NCBI GenBank assembly: GCA_963920765.1
Contig: OY987250.1
Coordinates: 5,022,001-5,086,000 of the forward strand
Direction: 5' to 3'
Length of the DNA: 64,000 nt
Origin: Ulota crispa
Taxonomy: Eukaryota > Streptophyta > Bryopsida > Orthotrichales > Orthotrichaceae
Made by a program: the position numbers and the translations under genes. A model generated the notes under the pieces. That model did not search any database. It was given only the letters and a program-made list of their open reading frames with translations, and had not been told where the DNA came from. This document shows, one piece after another, positions 46,701-57,109 of this stretch. Positions within the stretch are counted from its first letter, which is position 1, and each line of letters starts with the position of its first letter.

Positions 46701-49109
46701 CTCAAGCATCCCTCTTCGGTCTCCAGTGCATGACTCAAGAGAAGGCGGAGAACCCGGTCATTCAGGAGTGCTTGAACGCCGTCACAGAACACCAGAAACT
46801 GAGGGCCCTCATGAAAGGCGACTGGGGAAAGGGCCTTCTTCCTCTCAGCAGTATGCGTACTGACTACTCGGTGCACCGAGTTCGAGGTCAGTTTGCTTAA
46901 TCCCAGCATGTCTTCAATCGCATGAATAGTTGGTCTGTTGTTCAAGCAATACACAGAAATAACTGATCATGCATTATTCAAAGCTGTTATGGATTAGGAG
47001 GGTACGAAATGCAATCATGCTCCTGAACTTGTGAAGGCATGGGTTAAATGTATGAATAGTAAACAGAAACCACGTCCTACGTCTTTGCATCTAGAAATAA
47101 GTATAGGAAGTTTATTCTAATCAACTACTCCCTCTGTCTCTCTAAAACCTCCAAAAAGTTTCCCTATGAGGGATTAACTGTACTTTTAGTCTTTGTGCTA
47201 ATGACACATGCATTCACAAATCAAGAATTCATTTACCAAGTGTACGCAAAATCTCCAGCTTTGGCGCCGCCGTTTGGGCACCCAAATTCCATGCAAAAAG
47301 TACCATATTTGTGCAGAGTTTGTGAATGCTGCTGGCTCCTCACTATTGATGATTTAAAGATTAGTAAAAACCATGGTACCTCATATGGGCAAGGGCAAGC
47401 TTGCTAGGAGAGGAATGCTCCCTGATTGCTTAACTTGCCCCCACAAGATCATTGAACATGGCAAACGCTTCCTCAGCGTTTGAAATTAGCACAATGGAGC
47501 TTTTTAGCGGTACAGGAATTGTGCCCGATTTAGAGCTTTTTAGAGGGACAGAAGGGGTATTAGCTTGTTTAGTTTGGGTGCTATGGGATAATAGAAGAAG
47601 AGGTTTCACTCTGTGATTGTCTGTTGGCAGAGTTAGCAGACGGGACGTGTGCAAAACAGTTCGATTGGTCAGGACTTGGAACGGAGGTGTGGAGCAGGAA
47701 ATTGTGGAATAGCTCTGAGATGATGCCCTCTGACCCTCACCTAATGCTGTACCTGTTCTGTGCGTTGCTGGAGCATCCACAATGGATGCTTCACATGAAC
47801 TCCAGCTCGGAGCACCCCAGCTCTCAGTGGGACGTGAATCCGTTCTACATCGCTGCTACACCGCCCAAGGAGAGGTACCTACAAGAGAACGCTGTCAATT
47901 TGGTCATTTTCTGTAGATTCAGACGTGTCAATTCAGACGTTTTTTTGTCAATTCGGACGTGTCAATTTGGACACTGTTTTCTTGTAGGTTACCGGAGAAG
48001 TACGTTGCTGTGTTGCCTCATGCTCCCGGGTACCTTCATCCTGGAGCCTGCGTCTTGTGTGTTGGCAAACAGCGGCCTCCTGTGTTTGCGCTTTATTGGG
48101 ACAGAAAGCTGCAGTTCTCGTTTCAGGTATTTGTCGCCTCCTTTCTGTAGAAATAGCACTACAAGGGAACACTGTCAATTCGGTCATTTTTTGTCAATTA
48201 GGACGTGTCAATCTGGATACTTTCTGTCAATTAGAACAACTTTGTGTCAATTTGGACACATTTAGTCAACTAGGACAACTAGGACAAATTTAGTCAATTA
48301 GGACATGTCAATTCAGACATTGTTTCCTTTATATAGAACATTAGGGGTAGCAGATTGCGTTATCAGTGGGAAACGTGAATTTCGATCAAATCAAAGTATT
48401 CTAAACCTGTTGCACGGACCCAATGGGATCGCCAAACAGCTTCAAACGGAGCACAAACTGAACCCTAAACCGCAATATATCCTTGTTGGATTTTGTCAAG
48501 GACCACGAAAATTCTGCATTGCCAAACAATACCAATCAACACTTTAGTTTTACTGAAATATCTATGATTTGACTGAAATTCACGTTGGGAGATTGCAGTT
48601 GTTGGTTTCTAATTCCTTGATTTTATCCAACTTGTTGGTCTCAAATTTGTGTAAACCATAAGGGGTTTCATTTATGTCAACCTCCTGAAGGGTCCACTTA
48701 AGTATGGAGATTACTAGTGTCTTGCCTTGAAAGTATTTGTGGGCCTTCAAATTTTACACCACTGAGAATCGGCCACAAATGTTGGCCTAAAAATTAGGAA
48801 CGTTTGGGGAAATCGCCCCGTAACTGAATCTGATTTTATATAATTTTTGATGGTTTAGGAGGAGTCCCTTTTGGCTTAACTTAGTTCCTTATTGTGATTA
48901 AGAGTATGGGCTTGAAATGTACGCATGAAATGATGGGGATGGGTTGGCTTAACTGGCAGGGACGATCAGCACTTTGGGACGCAATATTATTGCTTTGTCA
49001 TCGCATTAATGTCGCACATGGGGGTGTTGTCCGTGGGATTCGCCTGGATTCACCAGCTCTCTTCCTAAATTCTGTCACGAACGTCCTGTGCCAAACATTA
49101 TGCTCATGA
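43715..49109 (+). CDS. TMEM209 / cytochrome b561-related membrane protein
   Basis: Eleven exons join with consistent phases: 43715-43890, 43982-44037, 44143-44300, 44449-44553, 44628-44717, 44894-45385, 46083-46287, 46698-46886, 47631-47874, 47988-48126 and 48960-49109, giving 667 aa. The N-terminus (FDVYESACFAATFSALAMRPSK) and hydrophobic stretches in exons 1-3 match the two-helix membrane region of the family; RQLVLLLSRF across exons 3-4 corresponds to its RQL.LLG motif. The C-terminal domain shows ELADGTCAKQFDW, DPHLMLYLFCALLEHP and LWDAILLLCHRIN, as in animal TMEM209. Animal TMEM209 is a nuclear-envelope protein that associates with NUP205; the plant role is unclear. The name cytochrome b561-related comes from domain databases and does not imply haem binding. 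Starts upstream of 43715 would need a non-ATG codon. Exons 1-4 are the least certain. Confidence 0.87.
46324..46580. mobile_element. Stowaway-type MITE in an intron of the TMEM209-like gene
   Basis: CTCCCTCAATCCCAATATAA at the left mirrors (…TTATTTTGAGACAGAGGGAG) at the right. The right flank is TA, and the left flank has mutated to GA. Confidence 0.85.
47128..47557. mobile_element. Stowaway-type MITE in an intron of the TMEM209-like gene
   Basis: CTCCCTCTGTCTCTCTAAAA at the left mirrors (…TTTTTAGAGGGACAGAAGGGG) at the right, with TA at both borders. The interior is an inverted, shortened version of 10332-10914 and 56103-56746. It ends about 70 bp before the next exon. Confidence 0.85.
47880..48320 (+). 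repeat. GTCAATTYGGAC repeats in two adjacent introns
   Basis: Copies of GTCAATTTGGACAC and close variants fill the 113-bp intron 47875-47987 and the first 200 bp of the next intron (from 48127), on both sides of the 139-bp exon at 47988-48126. Both clusters open with a CTACAAGRGAACRCTGTCAA block, so one is a duplicate of the other. Confidence 0.8.
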
Positions 49110-49119
49110 CACAAGCGTT

Positions 49120-49950
49120 TTCAGCAACGGTTGCCTACTCAAGGTTTCGACTGGATTCAAAAAAATGGCATTGCAAGTGCTGACAATTGAATGGGAAGAT
49201 GCATGAACAGAAAAAACACGGCAGAGGAGATAACGAATACCGGAGCGGCCGCAAAAGCTCCCGAATAATCAATGAGAAGGGAAGGAGGAACATGATCTAG
49301 ACCATAATAAGGAACAAACCAATGAGACCGGCATGCAGGACAGCTATGAAATTAAACAATTATCTCACCCGAAAATGCCAAATCACGATATCGTTTTGCC
49401 AGGAAACTGAGAAACAAGACTTTCCCCCTCATCCTCGAGAATTTAATTTGCCAGAGAAGATGGATGGCGATCGCCCACCATAATTTCAAAAGAGCTAACT
49501 ACATCACAGTTTGCCCAGAAGCATGGCCTGGAGCTTCATCACACCTACCAAGAGCGTGCATGGTACGACACGTTATCATATGCCAAATTAGGGTGTGTGA
49601 CTGCTCAATGATCTCCATGCAGATTTCTTTTAAAACAGTATGGATCATATGAACCAAAATTTCATATTAAATGTCTAAATATACTGTAGACTGATATATT
49701 TCGACTTTTTACCAAGAAGCTTGGTAGATGTAAAAAATCCAGAAACATAAGAGGACATCTAAGTAATCACTAGTCTACAAGTTCTTCTACAGCGCACGCA
49801 CGGACCCTAGGGACATCATACCCCAGGTAATGCGTCTCCAAGATCTGTGACGTGGAGCCGTTTGGAAATTTTTTGTCTTCACTATCCTTTGGATTGAAAG
49901 TTGGCGTTCAAAAGCTAGAAAAATTGCACACTGATGTATTTGAAGATTTA
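49120..49950. other. Intergenic space between convergent genes
   Basis: This 0.84-kb gap must hold the 3' UTRs of the TMEM209-like gene (plus strand) and the strictosidine-synthase-like gene (minus strand). No other gene is visible. Confidence 0.5.
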
Positions 49951-49953
49951 AAC

Positions 49954-52088
49954 TCACGACGGCAGGGTGTAGACAGCTAGTTGGGGATATAAAACGGTAC
50001 CTATGTACAGCTTTCCGTCATGTTCTTCTACCTCGCTTGCTACCTTGACCACTTTTCCTGGCTGATCTTCAAGGACTTCAAGCAACTGACCTTCAGAGCT
50101 ATAACGAATAATCAGAGCGTGGGGTTTAGGTGCAAACATTGCATACACTTGTCCTGACGGAATAGGCAGTTTGGCAACGAAGTGACGGAGCCATGGAACC
50201 GCTCCAGTGTACATCTCAATCAATGTACGTTTGCCATGGAACGCCACCCAGAAATCCCCATTCTCATTCCGCCGTACGTTGTCAGGAACTCCAGGAAGAT
50301 TCAACCATACTTCCCATGTATTAGCTTTGGTTCCTTGAAGCCAATACCTCAATAACCTGCCAATCAGGCAATGGCAATCCGTGGGTCGTAAAACTACAAA
50401 ATCAATCAACCTTTGATACAGCACAACAATATCTGATGACATAATTTTTTGTCCAAAATGTACAACTTCAGAGGATATGAATGTCATAAGACTGTAATCA
50501 AAGCCATATAAGAAGTCTAACCTTGCCATGTTGGATTCCGCAATTACCACAAAGGTGCCATCCTTGCTCACTGCCACACCGTTGGGAAATCGTAATCCCT
50601 GTATCAAGACCGTCGTCTCCTTGCTGATTGGATTGTATCTCAAAAATCTGCCCGTATTCTCAAGTTCAAGTCTCGACAGAAAGAACTGCCTGCACTGACA
50701 ACATTGGTGAATATTAAACAAGGGTAAATGGTTCGGGTGGATAGCAGCAACTCTACAGGCTTAGAAAATGGTAACCCAAAGCAAACTAGGAAGATCTTAC
50801 CTGCGTTGGTATTTGGTGCTACTAACTGTGAAGTAAAGATTTCCATCTTCATCGAAATCAAGATCGTTACAAAACTTAAACGGGTCTCCGTGAAGCCCTG
50901 TCACCACAGGCTCAGCCAACCCCCCTTCTGGACCAACTTTTAAGATTCCAAAGTAAGGATCAGCAATGTACAGCTCTCCCGTCCTCTTCTCAAACCGCAG
51001 TCCCAATGGGCGACCACAAATATGCTCGAGATCCAGTCGTGGTTCCGGTGTGTGATTGTATTTACATATGGCTGACCTGAATGCACATAATCATGTCAAA
51101 TGAAGCATGTTTGCGGAATAATACCAAAGTCACAATTATGAAGGACGAACTAGTTAACATCGAATTGTACAACGGCGACAATACGACAAAGTTGAAGACA
51201 GTCAGAATCGTTTTAACTTTTTCCATTCTCCCTTTTCATATTTACATGATTCGATACTTTCGAGGACCCTCCAAAAATAAATATCTCGGCATCTTTACGC
51301 ATATACGTTTTTCGACATCCAAAAGAGCAGGATACGTACATCACTCTTCAATCTGACATCCCAACGCAATAAGGGAAAATTTCATGGATATCCCTGAAAT
51401 TTGCAATATTTTCGTAGATACACCTGTTGTTTTTTTAGAAATATCACAAATACCCTTGGACCAAAAAATTTAGGCGTTTGTTTTGTTATATGCATGTCAC
51501 TTCCTTCTCCCTTTGTGTGCGCACACTACTTCTTTCTTGTTATGCGTGCGAAGTGGCATGCACAACAAAAAAAAAACGCTTGAAACTTTTGGTCCAAGGG
51601 TATTTGTGAAATTTCTGAAAAAGCAGGGGTATCTATGAAAATATTGCAAACTTCAGGGGTATCCATGAAATTTTCCCACGCAATAACGGATTGTTGAAGA
51701 ATTCAGATCTCGAATCTTAAAGACCTCAGACTAGAAAGTTTACTTACCGTTTCGTGCTGGTAGTAGCGAAAGTAGTCCAACCTAGCTCTGGTCCGTCATA
51801 GCGCACTATCCGCCCATCGCTGAGTCCTGTGTACGGGCCCTTGCCATGAACATCAAACGCAATGCTTTCAGGTCCAAAGATTTCCCCCGTCCCGATGATT
51901 TCTGATGCCTGCAATTTGCTCTCTGCGTCACGAGTGATGTTAGCAAGCACGTTGAACGGTGGTGGTGCCACATATTGAGCATGAAAGTCCTCAATGCCGG
52001 ATAAAGAAGACAGTTCCAGGGGATCCGATGCAAAGAACCATGCCAGCACTGCCGCAATCAGAACGCCTTTTGCAAGAGACGAAATCAT
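49954..52088 (-). CDS. Strictosidine synthase-like (SSL/APMAP-type) propeller protein
   Basis: Four minus-strand exons, 52088-51748, 51076-50801, 50689-50522 and 50356-49954, give 395 aa. Residues 1-25 (MISSLAKGVLIAAVLAWFFA) form a signal anchor for the ER. The rest is a six-bladed beta-propeller of the SSL family: GPESIAFDVHGKGPYTGLSDGRI, HICGRPLGLRFEK, LYIADPYFGILKVGPEGG, FCNDLDFDEDGNLYFTVSST, FPNGVAVSKDGTFVVIAES, LPGVPDNVRRNENGDFWVA and KLYIGTVLYPQLAVYTLPS. True strictosidine synthases condense tryptamine with secologanin; most SSL proteins lack that activity and are thought to be hydrolase-like, so the name should not be read as alkaloid synthesis. The last intron (50521-50357) is 165 bp, a multiple of three and free of stops, so a retained-intron isoform would still be translatable. 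Intron 1 holds a Mutator-like MITE. Confidence 0.93.
51373..51677. mobile_element. Mutator-like MITE in intron 1 of the SSL gene
   Basis: GGGAAAATTTCATGGATATC and its mirror (…TCCATGAAATTTTCCC) are flanked by a perfect 9-bp repeat ACGCAATAA at 51364-51372 and 51678-51686. It is the clearest example of the family's target duplication. Confidence 0.95.
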
Positions 52089-52514
52089 CTTGAACTTATA
52101 TCCTTCCAACCACTCAGTCCCCTGCTACCGGCCTTCTATTCAAAATTCCTACTCTACCTTGCTACAATCACTTCCTTAATCTAGTCTCTTCCATTCGCGT
52201 CCTTGCTTTACGCTATGCCCTCGGCACTTGCATTCCTGCATTAACAAATCCAAATCAAAACTATATATTCTCGGAAAGCACGAAAATCCAATCCTGCATT
52301 GCTATCCCTTTTAGTCCACAAACGTTAAATCCTCTCACAGACTGCTTCCTGCCCCGGATGTTCTGTTCCAAGCGAAGTTCGATCCCGGAACATGAAACCT
52401 CTCACTTCGAATAAACAAACTAAAGACCAAAGCCACACATTACTAACTTAATTCACAAATTAACTAAAAAACCTGAAGACTAGACACCATCTCGCAGCAC
52501 CAGAATGCACCAAT

Positions 52515-52980
52515 ATATTTTCTCCCCGCCACGACCTATCGCAAGAAAATACAATCAAGAATATAGAAATTGTGTGAATCCTTTTGAAAATAGCAGCAAT
52601 GACGACAAGTTAGGCACAGAAATTACGTACACCCTTGCCAAGCGCGCACACATGAAGATTTTTATGTCGAAGTAAATGCTCTTCCTGAAGAGACTGCCAA
52701 GTGCGTCTCGACCTAGCTAACAATAGGACGGTAGAATATAAATCTGTATCGCTAGCATATTCTCCCTGCCACAACCTATCGCAAGCAAAATGTAGTCAAG
52801 AAAAAAGAAATTGTGTGAATCCTTTTTTAAATAGCAGCAATCAGCGACCATCGACTTTCAATATTGACGAAAAATTAGGCACAGAATTACGTACCCTTGC
52901 CTCTTCCTGAAGAGACTGCCAATTGCGTCCCGGCCTAAGAATTGGACGGTAGAATAGAGCTGTAACACTTATTGCTAGCA
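52515..52980 (-). repeat. Imperfect tandem duplication upstream of the SSL gene
   Basis: Two copies of about 230-240 bp (from about 52515 and from about 52757) share CCTATCGCAAG, AAATTGTGTGAATCCTTTT, ATAGCAGCAAT, TCTTCCTGAAGAGACTGCCA and GGACGGTAGAATA. They differ by several indels, so the event is not recent. Confidence 0.8.
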
Positions 52981-53017
52981 GTGACAATAGCGTGCTTGGT
53001 TGTGGAGCGAGGAGACC

Positions 53018-53323
53018 TCATGTCCTTGGTAAGTTAGCATGCGGTAACGGCGTTGATACATGCGTGCGCAACGGCTCACCTACCAAATAGCTAGGTTGGC
53101 ATGGCAGAGGTTGAATTTTGTTGATGACAAAGCATCCATCCACGGAGCAGAAGAACGTCACCTCCGTCCTCGACTGAGTGGCAGCTCCAAGGGGAATCAT
53201 TGCGACAATAGACAATGCGATGGCAGGCACGCATTGTAAGGTAAGCTTAGTGCCGTGGTCGTCCTCGCGGTCTGCAAAAGCTTGCCAGAGGAGCTGCAGC
53301 TCGCCTTTGTCACGGGACGTCAC
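53018..53323 (-). other. Open minus-strand stretch, possible relic or exon
   Basis: The frame stays open for 101 codons with a hydrophobic segment (CVPAIALSIVAMIPLGA) followed by a Cys-containing stretch (VTFFCSVDGCFVINKIQPLPC), resembling a signal peptide plus small secreted domain. There is no ATG at its head, and it runs into the minisatellite. I do not recognise it. Confidence 0.2.
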
Positions 53324-53356
53324 GGGACCATCTCTCGCTCCGAGCGTTTGAGAGTG

Positions 53357-53860
53357 GTGGTCACGGTCACAGGGGTACGTGCGGTGGTCACGGTCACAGG
53401 GGTACGTGCGGTGGTCACGGTCACAGGGGTACGTGCGGTGGTCACGGTCACAGGGGTACGTGCGGTGGTCACGGTCACAGGGGTACGTGCGGTGGTCACG
53501 GTCACAGGGGTACGTGCGGTGGTCACGGTCACAGGGGTACGTGCGGTGGTCACGGTCACAGGGGTACGTGCGGTGGTCACGGTCACAGGGGTACGTGCGG
53601 TGGTCACGGTCACAGGGGTACGTGCGGTGGTCACGGTCACAGGGGTACGTGCGGTGGTCACGGTCACAGGGGTACGTGCGGTGGTCACGGTCACAGGGGT
53701 ACGTGCGGTGGTCACGGCCACAGGGGTACGTGCGGTGGTCACGGTCACAGGGGTACGTGCGGTGGTCACGGTCACAGGGGTACGTGTGGTGGTCACGGTC
53801 ACAGGGGTACGTGTGGTGGTCACGGTCACAGGGGTACGTGTGGTGGTCATGGTCACAGGA
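53357..53860. repeat. 27-bp minisatellite, about 18.7 units
   Basis: The unit GTGGTCACGGTCACAGGGGTACGTGCG repeats with exact 27-base spacing from 53357 to 53842, with a partial unit after. Most units are identical; the last few share a C-to-T change (CGTGTGG) and one has GGCCAC. Because 27 is a multiple of three, frames stay open on both strands (a VTVTGVRAV repeat in plus), which is an artefact. A matching fragment recurs at 54312-54350. Confidence 0.95.
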
Positions 53861-53903
53861 GACGTCACGGGCATGGGACCATCTTGCTCCGTGCGTTTGA
53901 GAG

Positions 53904-54311
53904 CAGGGTTTTTTTTTGGTTTTCCGACAAATGCTTGTGTGGCATTTTTTGAAAATGGTTTGCTAATTTTTATTGGAGTTGAAGGTGGCCCGATGCATGA
54001 ATTTTTGCAGCATCATGGGATTTTTTTTATAGGCAAAAAATATTTATTGACATTTTTTTGAAAATACCCAAATAATTATTGGCATTACTTAAATTATTGT
54101 ATGAAATTGGATTAGGCAACACCTCAAATAATTTTTAAACGATGGCATCAATTTTCAATTTGCATGAATTTTATGGAAGCCTATACTGCAAATACAATTT
54201 TCATTATTGCAATCTAGCAATTTTTGAAAAAAATCCCCCTTTTTTATAGGTTTGAAGCTCACTTTTTTTCTTTGAGGCAATTGGGCCTTAAATTGCCCAA
54301 AAAAAAACACT
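53904..54311. mobile_element. hAT-like element, half of the 36756-37658 foldback, with 8-bp duplication
   Basis: The element begins CAGGGTTTTTTTTTGG and ends AAAAAAACACTA, and is flanked by TTTGAGAG at 53896-53903 and 54312-54319. An 8-bp duplication is typical of hAT transposition. Its body matches the right half of 36756-37658 (ACAAATGCTTGTGTGGCATT; GTTGAAGGTGGCCC). It landed in the end of the minisatellite's repeated flank. Confidence 0.85.
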
Positions 54312-54482
54312 ATTTGAGAGTGGTGGTCATGGTCACAAGGGTATGTGACTACTACTTGTATCATGTCACAAGATATGTGCGCACTTGGTGTTAGGAGGAG
54401 TATTAGCAATATAAATGCAGTCTAAAGGTGTGTCTTATTGCACTTAATTTTCCTTTGCTACTATCACTCTTAACATGCACTA

Positions 54483-54938
54483 AAGGCCCTGTTCAGACCA
54501 AGATGTCCACAGCTACTGGACAAAGCTGTAAGCAATCTCATTGGTCAATCCCAGGGTTTTGTCTAGTATGGCATTCACACCAGAGGGACGTCCACTAGAA
54601 GATGAGTCCATGTCGGCATCACCTTTTCCCTCCAAAATTGGAGAGGAGCTCACTTGTGGTGGACAAGATTTACGGTCACCTTGGGAGGTGACCTCAAATC
54701 TTGTCATTTGTACAAAACACTTCTCACTTCATGTGAGGTAAAGACAAAATCAAGTCAACTAAAAATAGAAGGAATGAAAGTGCTACTCCACCAAACGTCC
54801 AGTGCCTCATGTGAAAGCAATCACTAGATGGACAAATCCACAATGACATGGCAATTTCCCCCCCAAACTCCACCAGATCAAACACTAGAGAAGGGCTTTG
54901 GTTTTGTGGCTCAAGACGTCCTAGTCTGAATTGGGCCT
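54483..54938. mobile_element. Foldback MITE with AGGCCCTGTTCAGACC ends
   Basis: AGGCCCTGTTCAGACCAAGA at the left mirrors (…TAGTCTGAATTGGGCCT) at the right, both next to TA. GGAGAGGAGCTCACTTG and the CTTGGGAGGTGACC block lie inside. The short open frames 54513-54741 belong to the element. Confidence 0.7.
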
Positions 54939-55033
54939 TAGAGTAAACATATCCTAAGCTCTCAATTGTATCTTGTTGTTCAAAGACTGAACAATATTCA
55001 CTTATATAATTTTTCAACTTTTCTAAAAAATTG

Positions 55034-55345
55034 AGAAAATTTGAGGGATATCCTTGAAGTTTGTGATATTTGTATAGATGCTCTTGGTTTCCCAAGAATT
55101 GCACAAGCACCCTTAGATCATAATTTTCAAGTGTTTGTTTTGTTGCAGACCCCAATTCCTTCTCCCTTTACATAGATGTTGTTTCTTTCCTATACTAATG
55201 TGCACACAAAGGGGAAAGGAAGTGGGATGCACAACAAAACAGACACCTAAAACTTATGGTCCAAGGGTGTTTGTGCAATGTCTAGACAACTAGGAGCATC
55301 TATACAAATATCACAAACTTCATGTGTATTCACCAAATTTTCCCA
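55034..55345. mobile_element. Old Mutator-like MITE
   Basis: GAGAAAATTTGAGGGATATCC and (…TATTCACCAAATTTTCCC) with GAAGTTTGTGATATTTGTAT mark a diverged member of the 51373 family. The target duplication is unclear. Confidence 0.65.
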
Positions 55346-55354
55346 ATTTTTTTT

Positions 55355-55767
55355 GGTGAATTGATATATATGCACCTAGGGTTTGTTATATGCACACTCA
55401 AGGGGGTAAGTTTTAGGCATTTATCATCAACAAGTTGAATTTGAAAAATTTGAATTCACGTTTTGTTTTAGAGACCTTGATTTAGTTTAGAACTACACAT
55501 GAGAATATGATTGAACAATGCCCATTGAAAGAGCTTAGCTAAGGTGCAAATCTTTTACTTTTATCTTAATTTGTAAAAAATACTAAACTTTTCCATTAGA
55601 TGTTGTTCAATCATATCCTCCTTTGTGGTTCTAGACTAAATCAAAATCTTCAAATCCAAATGTGAATTCAAATTTTTCAAATTCAACTTGTTCATGGTAA
55701 CTATCTAAAATTTACCCCCAATGTACAGTACATCTAACAAACCCCGGGTGTGCATGTATCAATTCCG
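55355..55767. mobile_element. Decayed foldback MITE of the GAATTGATATG family
   Basis: GGTGAATTGATATATATGCA at the left and (…TGTGCATGTATCAATTCCG) at the right are inverted. TTTAGGCATTTATCATCAAC and its counterpart sit further in. It is related to 1391-1803 and 4956-5359. Confidence 0.7.
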
Positions 55768-56102
55768 TAAGAAACCTGGAACATATTCCAAACATATTAC
55801 AGTAATGGCGCTCAATATTGCCTATTTCGGAATGTGAAATTATCCTCCTCATTCAGTTTGGCGTCGAGCTGCTATACTTGATGAAAGAATGTTGACGTTC
55901 TTTGGGGTTAGATGCAGGAATCTTCTCTAAGGTTTTATCATGTTTTCTTTGCAGCAATTCATACGGTCATTTGCGAAGTTTTTCAAAGCCTATTTGACCT
56001 ATTATTTTGCTGTTTTCCATTCAACTTTGTTTGTAGTAGTTTTTCAGAATTCAGGGCCTGGATACATGAAAGATTTGACAGGATCTATAGACTTAATTGT
56101 TA

Positions 56103-56746
56103 CTCCCTTAGTCCCTCTAAAACCGTCCAAATTAGGCACATTTTTTGAACCACTAACAAGCTCCCTTTTGTTGATTTCAAACATTGAGAAAGCATTTGTC
56201 ATGTTCAATGATCTCATGGGATCTCATGGGTGTAAGTTAAGCAATTAGGGAGCATTCCTCTTCTAGTAAGTTAGGTCTTGCCCATATGAGGTACCATTGT
56301 TGCTACTAATTTTTAAATCATTAATAATGTACTAATCTTTAAGTCATCAATAATGTACTAATCTTTAAGTCATCAATAATGAGGAGTTGACAACTTACAC
56401 AAACATGGTTCTTTTTGCATGGAATTTGGTTGCCCAAATGACGACATCAAAGTTGGAGATTTTGCATACATTTGGTAGATGGTATATTGATTCTAGAATG
56501 CATGTGTCACAAGCACAAAAACTAAGATAACGAGGAGCTGGTAGCATTCACAAACTATGCATAAATATGATACTTTTTGCATGGAATTTGCGTGCCTAGA
56601 TAGTGACATCAATATTGGAGATTTTGCATGCATTTGGTAGATGGTATATGGATTCTAGAATGCATGTGTCACAAGCACAAAGACTAAAAACATTGTTAAT
56701 CTTTTGCAAGGAAGGTTTTTGGATGTCTTTAGAGGGACAGAGGGAG
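56103..56746. mobile_element. Stowaway-type MITE (644 bp) with internal small duplications
   Basis: CTCCCTTAGTCCCTCTAAAA at the left mirrors (…CTTTAGAGGGACAGAGGGAG) at the right, with TA at both ends. Inside are direct repeats GATCTCATGG (twice) and a 26-27 base TAATGTACTAATCTTTAAG-type unit (twice), which explain its extra length relative to 10332-10914. Confidence 0.9.
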
Positions 56747-56867
56747 TATATGCTAGGATCAGTTACTTGCGAATACTTGCAACCTCACTTGATTTTTTTT
56801 TAATGTACATTCTAGAAATAGTGACACCCATCCCTTGCAATGTGGTGAACAATCTCAAGGGAGGATA

Positions 56868-57101
56868 CTAACCCCTAAAGGACACAGCGTGCTACTGCGA
56901 CCAATAGAATACAAGGCGTTTTTCTTGTACTTGGACTAGATTCATACTTTTACTACATTTGAGATCAACAGAGAAGTTGGAGAATAGATCAAAGCCGTTC
57001 TAGTGAGCTACTTGAAATCCCAAATTAAAACTTCTTTTTTGTAACAAATGCCAATTATATGGCAATGTATATACTATGCCCTATGGTCCTTTAAGGGTTA
57101 A
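56868..57101. mobile_element. MITE of the ACCAATA/GATCAACA family, intact ends
   Basis: TAACCCCTAAAGGACACAGC at the left mirrors (…TGGTCCTTTAAGGGTTAA) at the right. It is the most complete copy of this family here and gives the end sequence used to recognise the others. Confidence 0.75.
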
Positions 57102-57109
57102 GTAAGAAC

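Noticed and set aside
52089-52109. Seven-codon extension of the SSL protein (EGYKFK)
   Set aside because: Its first codon is TTG; the ATG at 52088 directly begins the hydrophobic signal anchor.
53357-53860. Regular direct repeats that might suggest a CRISPR array
   Set aside because: Units are contiguous with no unique spacers, and the DNA is from a plant nucleus. It is a minisatellite.
53255-54061. 268-codon plus-strand frame (and 184- and 173-codon frames) across the minisatellite
   Set aside because: All arise because the 27-bp unit is a multiple of three and stop-free. The frames run into a transposon and have no independent coding evidence.
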